From Chitinophagales bacterium (GTDB lineage: Bacteria; Bacteroidota; Bacteroidia; Chitinophagales; LD1): a stretch of DNA of 64,000 nt. Below, in pieces: positions 50,553 to 58,764 of this stretch. Positions within the stretch are counted from its first letter, which is position 1. Every line of letters starts with the position of its first letter. Below the pieces are notes generated by a model that ran no database searches, had not been told where the DNA came from, and saw only the letters and a list, made by a program, of their open reading frames with translations. The DNA lies in NCBI GenBank assembly GCA_026129525.1, contig JAHCHW010000006.1, positions 1-64,000 of the forward strand, in the 5' to 3' direction. The position numbers and the translations under genes were made by a program.

Positions 50553-52784
50553 TTACTCGTACTCGTTAATCACCGACTTTTCCGATTCACCGCTGCCACC
50601 GCCATATTTTTTGCAGTTGAGCTCAATAGTCAGTTTTCCTTCGGGAGCGGCAAAGGTGCGCTCGGGGTTTATTTCCTCCTTAAAATTTAAACTATCGGAA
50701 TACACTTTCTGAAAAAACTTTGCCCAAATAGGCAGTGCAGTGCTAGCACCTTGCCCGTACTCCATGCTGTTGAAACGGATGTAACGGTCTTCGCAACCCA
50801 CCCAACTGCCGGCAACCAAATCGGGCGTGCAGCCCATAAACCAACCATCGCTGTAGTTTTGTGTGGTGCCTGTTTTACCAATGATGTCGTTCATTAGTTT
50901 AAAGCGGTAGCGTAATCGTGTGGCTGTTCCTCCGTTTACTACGTTTCGCAAAATATCTACCATTACATAAGTGGTCTGTTCATCCAACGCTTCGTTTTTT
51001 TGTGCCACAAAATCCTGCAATACATTTCCGTTGCGATCTTCAATACGTGTAACAAAAATAGGGTCAACATGCACGCCTTTGTTGGCATAAGTGGTGTAAG
51101 CACCTACCATTTCGTATAACGAAATATCAGCCGAGCCGAGGCAGATAGAAGGTTGATTAGGAATTTCACTTTTCACCCCCATTGCCTGTACCAGTTTAAT
51201 AACCGCATCCGGAGTCATTTCGTGCATCAGGTAAGCAGTAACCGAATTGATGGAATTGGCAAGCGCCTGTTTTAAACTAAGCGTTCCGCCATACTTGCCA
51301 TCGCTGTTTTTCGGTGTCCAGTCCTGCAGCAAGTTAAATCGCGGGTCGCCCTTTTCGAAAGTAACAGGTTGGTTAGGCACACGAAAGCAAGGCGAATAGC
51401 CTTTATCGCGAATAGCCACGGTGTAAACAAACGGTTTGAAGGTGGAACCTATTTGGCGTTTGGTGTTAATGTTTACGTGGTCGTATTGGAAATAGCGGTA
51501 ATCAATACCACCCACCCAGGCACGCACAAAACCCGATTCGGGGTTAACGGCTAAAAATCCGTTCTGCAAAATCATGCGGTGGTAGCGAATGGAATCGTAC
51601 GGGCTCATCACCGTGTCTTTCTCTCCGCCATCGTAACTGAAAATTCGCATGGGTATAGGCTTCTTCATTTCGCGGTCAATTTCTTCATCGGTTTTACCGG
51701 CTTGTTTTAGTTCTTTGTAGCGCGGTGCGTGGGTATAAATGGCTTTCCATTCTGTCGGAAAATCTTTCCATGGGTCGCGGGTTTTCCAATAGTTGAAAAA
51801 TACCGATTGCATGTAACTCAGGTGTTCGCGCTGAGCTTCTTCGGCATAGCGTTGCAGGCGCGAATCAATAGTGGTGTAAATACGCAGCCCGTCTTTATAG
51901 ATGTTGTATTTGCTGCCATCGGGCTTGGGGTTTTTATCGCACCAGTCTTTTAACCACAAGCGCAAATGCTCGCGGAAATACGGGGCAATTCCTTCAGCAT
52001 GAGTATCAGGATGAAAGTTGAGTTTAATCGGAAGTTTGAAAAGTGAATCGCGCTCGGCTTTGGTGATAAATTTGTAGCGATACATTTGGTCGAGCACCAC
52101 ATTTCTGCGTTTGGTGGCGTTTTCGGTGCGCGTGCGCGGATTGTACGTAGATGGCGCTTTTAGCATACCCACAAGTACAGCGGCTTCTTCCACTTTCAGC
52201 GAATCAACTTGTTTGCCAAAGTACACATAGGCAGCCGATTTTACCCCGTACGCGTTATCGCTGAAAGGCACCGTATTAAAATACATAGCCATTATCTCCT
52301 GCTTGGTGTAAGCGCGCTCTAATTTTACGGCAATAATCCACTCCTTCAGTTTTCGGAAAACAAGTTCGAGTTTGTTCAGTCGTTCGCGCGGAAAAAGATT
52401 TTTTGCCAACTGCTGTGTTACAGTTGAACCACCACCCTGCGAATTTCCGGTAGCCACTCCTTTTACTACACGTATCAATGCGCGCAAGTCAACTCCGGTA
52501 TGTTGAAAAAAGCGAATGTCCTCGGTAGCCAGCAAGGCATTGCGGAGGTTGTCGTTCAGGTCATCGTAGGTAATGTTGCTGCGGTTTTCAATATAGTAGC
52601 GCCCTATTACCTCGCGGTCGGTTGAAATTACTTCGGTGGCAAGACTGCTCTTTGGATTTTCCAATTCGGCAAAGCCGGGCATATAACCGAGGTTGCCTTC
52701 AGCCAATTGATAAAAGAGAAAAACGGTGAAAAGAATAGAAATGAAAAAAGCTACCCAAAAAGCAATAAAAAAGCGAACACTCAT
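50553..52784 (-). CDS. mrcA: Class A penicillin-binding protein 1A (transglycosylase/transpeptidase)
   Basis: A 743-residue bifunctional peptidoglycan synthase anchored by helix 5-27. The GT51 domain has Glu88 in ATEDIRFFQHTGVD and GGSTVTQQLAKNLF near 118-131. An inserted region precedes the transpeptidase domain, where Ser447 and Lys450 lie in GSTFKP, followed by an SIN motif in ALANSINSVTAYL and KTGTTQ. It should polymerise and cross-link glycan strands at the outer face of the inner membrane. It lies between sprE and uvrC in one minus-strand unit. The symbol follows family naming. Confidence 0.95.
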   Translation of the reverse strand: MSVRFFIAFWVAFFISILFTVFLFYQLAEGNLGYMPGFAELENPKSSLATEVISTDREVIGRYYIENRSNITYDDLNDNLRNALLATEDIRFFQHTGVDLRALIRVVKGVATGNSQGGGSTVTQQLAKNLFPRERLNKLELVFRKLKEWIIAVKLERAYTKQEIMAMYFNTVPFSDNAYGVKSAAYVYFGKQVDSLKVEEAAVLVGMLKAPSTYNPRTRTENATKRRNVVLDQMYRYKFITKAERDSLFKLPIKLNFHPDTHAEGIAPYFREHLRLWLKDWCDKNPKPDGSKYNIYKDGLRIYTTIDSRLQRYAEEAQREHLSYMQSVFFNYWKTRDPWKDFPTEWKAIYTHAPRYKELKQAGKTDEEIDREMKKPIPMRIFSYDGGEKDTVMSPYDSIRYHRMILQNGFLAVNPESGFVRAWVGGIDYRYFQYDHVNINTKRQIGSTFKPFVYTVAIRDKGYSPCFRVPNQPVTFEKGDPRFNLLQDWTPKNSDGKYGGTLSLKQALANSINSVTAYLMHEMTPDAVIKLVQAMGVKSEIPNQPSICLGSADISLYEMVGAYTTYANKGVHVDPIFVTRIEDRNGNVLQDFVAQKNEALDEQTTYVMVDILRNVVNGGTATRLRYRFKLMNDIIGKTGTTQNYSDGWFMGCTPDLVAGSWVGCEDRYIRFNSMEYGQGASTALPIWAKFFQKVYSDSLNFKEEINPERTFAAPEGKLTIELNCKKYGGGSGESEKSVINEYE

Positions 52785-52838
52785 TGCGCCAAATGTATTC
52801 GTTAAACGGTAAATAGAAAAGGGATGGTTATCGGATGG

Positions 52839-55800
52839 CTACTTATACACTCTAGTAAAATACTTCTGGTAAGCATCAATGTCTTTTTCGCTTAATAGCG
52901 TGGCAAAGTTTACAGTGGAAATGCACGTAAGCACATATTGCGCGGGCTGCATATCATCGAACAACTGCTTTTGCCCTTTTATGAAATTATAATATGCCAT
53001 TACATCAGTACGGTCTTTAAACTGTTTAATGTTGATGAGTTTGTTGGTGCTGTTAATGATAATTTGCTTAGCCTGCAACTTGCGCGAAGCATACTCGGTA
53101 GAGCCGTTAAAGGCGTTTAGTTTGGCAATAGTATTCATTACCGAATTGGGCGTAACGGCAGGGTCTTTAATGTAAACTATAAAGTAGTGAACTCCATTAT
53201 CGGTACGTGTGTAAGGCGAAGTAGTGTCTTCCTGTGCCACCACCGGTTCGGTAATGGTTTGTTTGGGTGCTGCAGTATCTTTCTGTGTTTCGGCAGTAGT
53301 TGCTTCCGATTTTTTTGTCTCGGAAAGTTGCTTGGTTGTTGCGGAAGTATCCTTGGCTGTTTCGGTTTTTACAACAGGCTGTGTAGCTTTTTGCTCACCT
53401 GTGGATGGTTGTTGTGCCTGCGGTTGTCCTTCAGGTTGCATTGACGGAGCATTTAATGAATCGCGTAATGCGGTGTTCTTGCTTAAATCAACCTGCGGCA
53501 ACGATGATTTGTTGAGCAGCGATAATAACTGCGAGGCAGTGTTTTTTACTTCTACATCGGTAGTTCGGCTAACAAGTTTATTAAGCGCATCAATGTATTC
53601 TTCCAGTTTGTTTTGCTTGGCAAGCACCAACGCCAACAGTAATTCGAATTTTGGCGCAAGAGGATTGGGCTTAAATACCACATCGCTCATTTTACATTTA
53701 TACCAGGCAGAATCAAGATTGTTGGACACGTAATCATTGTAAGCATCTTCGTAATAGGTATTTACTGCGTTTTCCTTTGCCTTGCTTTCGTTGATGTAGT
53801 TAGGGTTGCGGAGAATTTTTGCAATTACACTCTCCGGAAATTCCGACAAAATCAGGTTCTTATACTTTTCTGCTTTGGCAGTGTTGTTTTCCTTTTGGGC
53901 AATCAGGTACAGGTTGTAATAACTTTCCAGCAACAACTTGTGTTTCGGAATACGGCTGTTAAGCGTTTCGAACATGTTTTCGGCTTTCGCATAGGCTTCT
54001 AACCCGTCTTTGTAAATAGTTCCGGCAGTGTAATACGCATCGGTTAAGCGCTCGTTGCTTTTGGCTAATTTTTCGGGAGTGGTAGGCACTGCCGCCAACA
54101 TTTGCTCTTCCAGCGTACCGGTTGGAGCGGCATCTTCCTTCTTAACGGTAGTGGTCGTATCGGCACCTTGTGCATTGGCAAGGTCAACTTCATCTTGCGT
54201 AGTTGAACTCTTATTTTTTCTGCGCCAGTGCTCTTCTAATTTTCGCCTGCCCCATTTTTTTATGAAATCATTGTAGCCGTTGGCGCGTACCGTAGTGTTA
54301 TAAAAATACCAACTGCTGGTGGTTTGCGTTTGCTGTTGTTGTATAGCTCCTTTGGGCTGATTGGCATTGCTGAAGTTGCTTAGCTGTTGTTGTTGTTTTT
54401 CGGCATCTTCTTTCGCCTTTTTGTCGGCTTCTTCGCTTTCCTTTTTGGCTACTGCCAGTCTAATTGCCTTTTGCAATTCATTTTCAGAAAGGGTGGCAAG
54501 TTTTTGAAGGCTGTCTTCTTCAGCAATAATTTTCAGTTGCGTTACCAGATTGTCCAGCATTTTATTACGCTCGTCCACAGTGTTGTAACGCGGGTCGTTT
54601 TTAGCCATGTAAGTAAGTGTGGTATCGTAAAAAAACTTCGAAGCCACATACTGCTCATCATCATAATCCAGTTCTGCCATCAGCAAATACGAAAGTGCTT
54701 TTTGGTCATCATTGGTCGTAGAAAAATCTACCGACTTGCGTAAAAATTTGCGTGCCTCAGCGCGGTTGTTTTCCTGAACGGATATAAGGGCGAGTTCGTA
54801 GTAAATTTGGTCCCAGTATTCTTTGTATTTGCCATCCTTCGCCATTTTAGCCAACAAGGAACGGATAGCTGCGTTTCCGCCTCCGCTGCTGCGCCCAAGT
54901 TTTGCCATTTTAAGTTTGGCGTAAAACTCCATGTCGTACGTAGGACGGTTCTTCAATACCAGTTTATAATTCTCAATAGCTTTGCTGCTGTTGCCGGTTC
55001 GCTCGTAGCATTGCGCCAGCACAAACAAAGGGCGGCCTTTCAGTCTCTTTTTCTTTTTAATGGATTTTGCCGTTAAATAATTTTCGAGCGGCTCAATGGC
55101 TGCTGCATAATTTTTGGAGGTAACGCGCAAATCGGCTTCGGCAAGGTCTAACTGCGGGTCGAGGTTTTTGTAGAAGTTATCATCGCCACGCACATACGTA
55201 ACTACCGATGAAGCCTGATCGAATTTCTTTTGCCGCGTGTAGGTATTTACCAGCCAAATAAGTGCTTCGCTGCGAGCGGCTTCGTGTATCCACAGCGAAT
55301 ATTTAGGGCGGTTATCTTCTTTCTCTAACGTTTTAGTGCCATCAGGGTTGGTAACTACTTTTACCTGCGGTTTCTTCTTTTTCTTTTTGGCGCGCACATA
55401 CTTGCCTAACTTTTTTCCTAAGCCGCGCATTACTTTTACATAGTCCACCCCTTCTTTAAACTCTGTAGTAATGTATTTGAAACTCGAAGCAGCTTTGTCA
55501 TAATCGCCTTTGTAGTAGCTGGCTCTGCCAATCAACAACATGTGGTCATCACTCCAGTTGGCAATGTTGTGCAACTGAATAGCCTGTGTGCTGCGTTTTA
55601 TTACATCTTCCAAATCGCTGTTGTAACTGGCAAACTCGGTAGGGTCGCTGTAGTAGTAAACGGCAATAACCGAGTCGAACTTATCCTTATGGTTTGTTTG
55701 TACTGATTGCAGCGCACCTTTCAGTTTTTCGTTAGCGTTAAAGTAGGCATTGTAATGCGAGGTAAGATCATGATAAGCCTGTGTGGGTAGTATGGCATGG

Positions 55801-55973
55801 TTAGTAGTGGAGCATCCGCTTATGGCAAACAGCATTCCTATCAAAAAAATATACGCAACATACCTGAGGCTGTTTACGATACTCTTAAAATTTAAGAAGA
55901 GGGAATATGCAGAGGAAATAATTGATACCTTTGACAACTTCAATTTACAAATGGTTTGAAACAAAAACGACAT
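52839..55973 (-). CDS. sprE: Type IX secretion system TPR lipoprotein SprE/PorW
   Basis: A 1044-residue periplasmic lipoprotein from ATG at 55973. The lipobox is ISGC in FLIGMLFAISGCSTTNH, followed by the family opening AYHDLTSHYNAYFNANEKL. TPR-like helices fill residues 100-420. A charged coiled-coil segment (KKESEEADKKAKEDAEKQQQ) precedes the family-typical SSWYFYNTTVRANGYNDF-IKKWGRRKLEEHWR. The second half has more TPRs, a Thr/Gln-rich linker and a C-terminal domain ending DAYQKYFTRVYK. SprE/PorW is required for T9SS and gliding. The signal is unusually long from this ATG; an ATG at 56027 falls inside a terminator hairpin, so the start is uncertain. Confidence 0.85.
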   Translation of the reverse strand: MSFLFQTICKLKLSKVSIISSAYSLFLNFKSIVNSLRYVAYIFLIGMLFAISGCSTTNHAILPTQAYHDLTSHYNAYFNANEKLKGALQSVQTNHKDKFDSVIAVYYYSDPTEFASYNSDLEDVIKRSTQAIQLHNIANWSDDHMLLIGRASYYKGDYDKAASSFKYITTEFKEGVDYVKVMRGLGKKLGKYVRAKKKKKKPQVKVVTNPDGTKTLEKEDNRPKYSLWIHEAARSEALIWLVNTYTRQKKFDQASSVVTYVRGDDNFYKNLDPQLDLAEADLRVTSKNYAAAIEPLENYLTAKSIKKKKRLKGRPLFVLAQCYERTGNSSKAIENYKLVLKNRPTYDMEFYAKLKMAKLGRSSGGGNAAIRSLLAKMAKDGKYKEYWDQIYYELALISVQENNRAEARKFLRKSVDFSTTNDDQKALSYLLMAELDYDDEQYVASKFFYDTTLTYMAKNDPRYNTVDERNKMLDNLVTQLKIIAEEDSLQKLATLSENELQKAIRLAVAKKESEEADKKAKEDAEKQQQQLSNFSNANQPKGAIQQQQTQTTSSWYFYNTTVRANGYNDFIKKWGRRKLEEHWRRKNKSSTTQDEVDLANAQGADTTTTVKKEDAAPTGTLEEQMLAAVPTTPEKLAKSNERLTDAYYTAGTIYKDGLEAYAKAENMFETLNSRIPKHKLLLESYYNLYLIAQKENNTAKAEKYKNLILSEFPESVIAKILRNPNYINESKAKENAVNTYYEDAYNDYVSNNLDSAWYKCKMSDVVFKPNPLAPKFELLLALVLAKQNKLEEYIDALNKLVSRTTDVEVKNTASQLLSLLNKSSLPQVDLSKNTALRDSLNAPSMQPEGQPQAQQPSTGEQKATQPVVKTETAKDTSATTKQLSETKKSEATTAETQKDTAAPKQTITEPVVAQEDTTSPYTRTDNGVHYFIVYIKDPAVTPNSVMNTIAKLNAFNGSTEYASRKLQAKQIIINSTNKLINIKQFKDRTDVMAYYNFIKGQKQLFDDMQPAQYVLTCISTVNFATLLSEKDIDAYQKYFTRVYK

Positions 55974-56017
55974 TAAAACTCGCAAGAAGCAAAAATATTT
56001 CGTTTTGTAGAAAATAA

Positions 56018-56040
56018 AACCCCGCATATAGATGCGGAGT
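56018..56040 (-). terminator. Intrinsic terminator in the leader of sprE (candidate attenuator)
   Basis: On the minus strand CCGCAT, loop CTAT, ATGCGG pair, extended past one mismatch by AAAC/GTTT, and are followed by TTTTATTTT. It has the form of a Rho-independent terminator but precedes sprE instead of following a protein gene. It would end a short leader or small RNA. Confidence 0.6.
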
Positions 56041-56065
56041 TTGGTTCAAATGCACAGTATTCTTA

Positions 56066-56097
56066 CAAAATCAAGAATGATAGGCTCAAGGTTCAAC
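56066..56097 (-). promoter_or_regulatory. Promoter candidate for the sprE leader RNA
   Basis: On the minus strand GTTG (56094-56097) is followed after 20 bp by TGATTTTG (56066-56073), a one-mismatch match to TAnnTTTG. Initiation near 56060 would yield a leader of about 45 nt before the terminator at 56018-56040. Confidence 0.35.
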
Positions 56098-56140
56098 GCA
56101 TTTACGCTAATTATTTCATCTTCAGGCTTGGTGTTTTAGC

Positions 56141-57016
56141 ATGGCAGAAACAATAAAAACAAAACCAACTAAAAAGCTGAAAAACCGCTTCCGGTTTGTG
56201 GTGCTTAACGATGACACTTTCGAGGAAAAGTTCTCACTTACTCTTACCCGAACCAATGTGTGGGTGTTTATGAGCACCGTAGCGGTTACGCTTATCTTTC
56301 TTACTACGGCTGCCATTGTTTATACACCACTCAAATATTTTATTCCCGGTTTTGGCGATTACAATTACCGAAGCGATATTCTTCGGTTGCAGTTTCAGAC
56401 CGATTCGCTGGAGCAGGCTATGTACGGCAGGCAAATTTGGATGGAAAACCTAATGAACATTGCCCTCGGAAATGTGGACACCTCCCTGCCTTCGCCCGAT
56501 AAACCCGGCAACTTCGATAAAGCATCCATTAAACTGAACGAAGTTTCGGAAACCGATAAAAAACTCCGCAAAGAAGTAGAGAACGAAGAAAACTATGCGC
56601 TTCGCTTTGGAACGGCTGCCGGCAGCGCTATTGTGGAGGAAGTAAAACTAATGCACATGTTAGCTCCGGTTGATGGTTATGTAACCGAAAGCTACGATGC
56701 ACAGAAAGAACACTATGGAATTGATATTGCCGTTAAAGAAAACGCTTCCGTAAAAGCGGTTTTGGACGGTAAAGTTATTTCAGCCACCTATACCGTTGAA
56801 ACGGGCTATGTAATTACCGTGCAGCACCGCAATAACCTTGTTTCGTTTTATAAGCACAATGCAAAGTTACTTCGCAAACCGGGCGATATGGTAAAGGCAG
56901 GCGATGTAATAGCATTTGCAGGTAACAGTGGCGAAACATCTACCGGTCCGCACCTGCATTTCGAACTTTGGCACGAGGGTAAAAGTTTGAATCCGAAGGA
57001 TTATATCGTATTTTAG
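56141..57016 (+). CDS. M23 family peptidoglycan metallopeptidase
   Basis: A 291-residue membrane-anchored endopeptidase: a basic cytoplasmic N-terminus, one transmembrane helix at about 41-62, a coiled-coil stretch (SETDKKLRKEVENEENYALRF) and a C-terminal LytM domain. Zinc ligands are the His and Asp of HYGIDIAVKEN and the HLH of GPHLHFELWHEG. It should trim peptide cross-links. The downstream gene, 22 bp away, is a bactofilin; such pairs control cell shape in other bacteria. It is divergent from sprE and the penicillin-binding protein. Confidence 0.94.
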   Translation: MAETIKTKPTKKLKNRFRFVVLNDDTFEEKFSLTLTRTNVWVFMSTVAVTLIFLTTAAIVYTPLKYFIPGFGDYNYRSDILRLQFQTDSLEQAMYGRQIWMENLMNIALGNVDTSLPSPDKPGNFDKASIKLNEVSETDKKLRKEVENEENYALRFGTAAGSAIVEEVKLMHMLAPVDGYVTESYDAQKEHYGIDIAVKENASVKAVLDGKVISATYTVETGYVITVQHRNNLVSFYKHNAKLLRKPGDMVKAGDVIAFAGNSGETSTGPHLHFELWHEGKSLNPKDYIVF

Positions 57017-57038
57017 TGCACCCTTAAAACCTACAACA

Positions 57039-57452
57039 ATGTTTAACAAGAAGGAAGAAAAACCGGTTGGTCCGAATGCCATGAACCAGTTTGGGCAAGG
57101 AACCACCATTAACGGTGATGTTAGCACCGAAGGCGATATTCGTATTGACGGTAAAGTAACCGGCACCGTTACTTCCAAAGCTAAGGTGGTGCTTGGCGCT
57201 ACCGGAGTGGTAGAAGGTGATATAGTTTGCCAAAACGCATACGTTGACGGCAGGGTAAACGGAAATCTGGAGGTTTCAGAACTTCTTTTCCTGAGCAAAA
57301 CCGCACACATTACGGGCGACATTAAAATCAAGAAATTAGTGGTAGAAGAAGGTGCCAAGTTTAACGGCAAGTGCAGCATGGGCGCTATGAGTGTAGCACG
57401 CAACAAGCCGCTTGAGCAATCTGCCCGTCAGGAAGTGGTGGCTGCAGGGTAA
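57039..57452 (+). CDS. Bactofilin (polymer-forming cytoskeletal protein)
   Basis: A 137-residue protein whose centre is the bactofilin right-handed beta-helix: GTTINGDVSTEGDIRIDGKVTG, then repeated GVVEGDIVCQNAYVDGRVNGNLEVSELLFL and KTAHITGDIKIKKLVVEEGAKFNGK, with short disordered ends. Bactofilins polymerise without nucleotide and recruit peptidoglycan enzymes. Co-linearity with the M23 peptidase supports a shape or wall-scaffold role. Confidence 0.96.
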   Translation: MFNKKEEKPVGPNAMNQFGQGTTINGDVSTEGDIRIDGKVTGTVTSKAKVVLGATGVVEGDIVCQNAYVDGRVNGNLEVSELLFLSKTAHITGDIKIKKLVVEEGAKFNGKCSMGAMSVARNKPLEQSARQEVVAAG

Positions 57453-57502
57453 TTTTTCATTTCATAATTCCAGATTTTCTAATCCATTCTTTTTTCTCAG
57501 GT

Positions 57503-57739
57503 ATGGATTCTAAAGGCAAACGCGAACATCCTGCTTCCAATAACGCCATGCGGTATTCAGCCATTGGTTTTCAGATAATGGGAATATTTGCCTTAGGTGT
57601 GTTTATCGGCTACAAAGTTGACAAGTGGTTAAAGACCGATAAACCATATTTTATGCTGTTGTTTGCGTTGGTGTTTGCTTTTGCCGGTTTGTATTTGGGG
57701 CTGAAGGATTTTTTAAGGGCAACCAACACCCGAAAGTAA
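57503..57739 (+). CDS. AtpZ/AtpI family protein
   Basis: A 78-residue protein with two transmembrane helices (about 20-42 and 49-69) and the family pattern YSAIGFQIMGIFALGVFIGYKVDKWL, then PYFMLLFALVFAFAGLYLGLKDF. AtpZ/AtpI proteins accompany F-type ATP synthase and have been linked to Mg/Ca handling or c-ring assembly. In many bacteria atp genes follow directly; here a hairpin and minus-strand genes follow, so this copy is separated from any atp operon. Confidence 0.9.
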   Translation: MDSKGKREHPASNNAMRYSAIGFQIMGIFALGVFIGYKVDKWLKTDKPYFMLLFALVFAFAGLYLGLKDFLRATNTRK

Positions 57740-57772
57740 AACGGTTCCATTCTCTCAAGCAATAGAACCGTT
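57740..57772 (-). terminator. Hairpin between AtpZ and the convergent hypothetical gene
   Basis: AACGGTTC and GAACCGTT pair across a 17-nt loop, beginning one base after the atpZ stop. On the minus strand the hairpin is followed by TTTT, fitting the end of the gene at 57797-58129. On the plus strand it is followed by an A-run, so it is weak in that direction. Confidence 0.45.
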
Positions 57773-57796
57773 ACAAAAAAAAACTTACTTGTCTGT

Positions 57797-58129
57797 TTAT
57801 CGCTTCTTCCGCAAACTGTAGTAGAACATACTTTGGTTGGGCAAGCCGCTGGTTTGCATGCCGCCTACTACTTCCCAACCTTGGTCCTGAAACTTATTTA
57901 CCTGCTTTAGAAGCGGATTAACGCTCATGCCCCATGTTTTTCCGTTCAGTTCGTCTCGCGAAACAATAATCTGTTCAAACTTTTCTCCGTTAACGGAGAT
58001 GAGAATTAGCGGGTCGGGCACATCGCGATAGTAACCAATTACGGCTAAATCGTACTTGTCCTGAGCAAAGGTTACAGTATGGCAACCACAGAAAAGAACG
58101 GCTGCTAAAAACAGATTTCTGAACTTCAT
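57797..58129 (-). CDS. Hypothetical exported protein, DUF4177-like C-terminus
   Basis: A 110-residue protein with a signal peptide (FRNLFLAAVLFCGCHTVTFAQ; a lipoprotein with Cys at 14 or 16 is possible). The C-terminal half, LLKQVNKFQDQGWEVVGGMQ...SMFYYSLRKKR, resembles DUF4177-type proteins with a GWE core and an aromatic final strand. Function unknown. It lies 33 bp downstream of the next hypothetical gene and is probably co-transcribed with it. Confidence 0.7.
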   Translation of the reverse strand: MKFRNLFLAAVLFCGCHTVTFAQDKYDLAVIGYYRDVPDPLILISVNGEKFEQIIVSRDELNGKTWGMSVNPLLKQVNKFQDQGWEVVGGMQTSGLPNQSMFYYSLRKKR

Positions 58130-58162
58130 AGAATGTGGGTTGGGTTTAGGATTTGAAACAAA

Positions 58163-58591
58163 TTAATACTTAGGCCCGGTGCTTTTAATGTCAACTTTTG
58201 CTGCGGTATTGCAGTTCTTTTTGGAGCCAACAATAAGCAATGCTCCTTTCGATTTTTGATTTTGCGAAGCGGTGGTAAACACCCAACAATCAGCCAAATT
58301 AACGGTTGTTCCGTCAGCAGCTTGTACATCGTATAAATCAACTCGTAACTCGCGGTTGCCGGAGTTGGTAACTTTTGCCCGCACAACTGTTTTGGCGGCA
58401 ATCACCACTACCCCATCTATTACTACATCTTTCGCAACGCGATACTGAGCCGCCTCACCTACTTTATTTTTCCCTTCGCGAATTTCCTGCACCAGTTCCA
58501 TACTTACAGGCGTATTAGCCGGAATAGAAATGGTTTGTGCCGTTAAAAACTGAAAAGCGAAAACCGAAACAATTAAAGTGAACAATTTCAT
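58163..58591 (-). CDS. Hypothetical exported protein
   Basis: A 142-residue protein with signal peptide MKLFTLIVSVFAFQFLTAQ. The mature part is beta-rich and contains ISIPANTPVSMELVQEI and AKDVVIDGVVVIAAKTVVRAKV, a pattern of small periplasmic barrel-like proteins. A Cys pair (LADCWVF and KKNCNT) might form a disulfide. No named family recognised. First gene of a two-gene minus-strand unit divergent from lon. Confidence 0.7.
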   Translation of the reverse strand: MKLFTLIVSVFAFQFLTAQTISIPANTPVSMELVQEIREGKNKVGEAAQYRVAKDVVIDGVVVIAAKTVVRAKVTNSGNRELRVDLYDVQAADGTTVNLADCWVFTTASQNQKSKGALLIVGSKKNCNTAAKVDIKSTGPKY

Positions 58592-58764
58592 GAATCATTA
58601 GATTTTAAGTGTATCAAAAATATCAAAAGCCTTTTGCTTAAAAACAGCTTAACTATTTTTTTGTTCAACATAAGCATGCAGTAACCGGCATTTTCTGCCA
58701 TTCTTTCCTTGGCACGCAGATTGACTTAAATTGCAGCCCGCGATTGGTTAAAATAACAAGCAGT

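Noticed and set aside
56018..56055. Possible tRNA-like sequence (GGTTCAAAT beside a stem)
   Set aside because: No acceptor or anticodon arms can be drawn; the stem is an intrinsic terminator.
58710..58726. Sigma-54-like promoter TGGCACG-N4-TTGAC upstream of lon
   Set aside because: The near-invariant GC of the -12 box is GA here, and no activator or enhancer-like site is visible.
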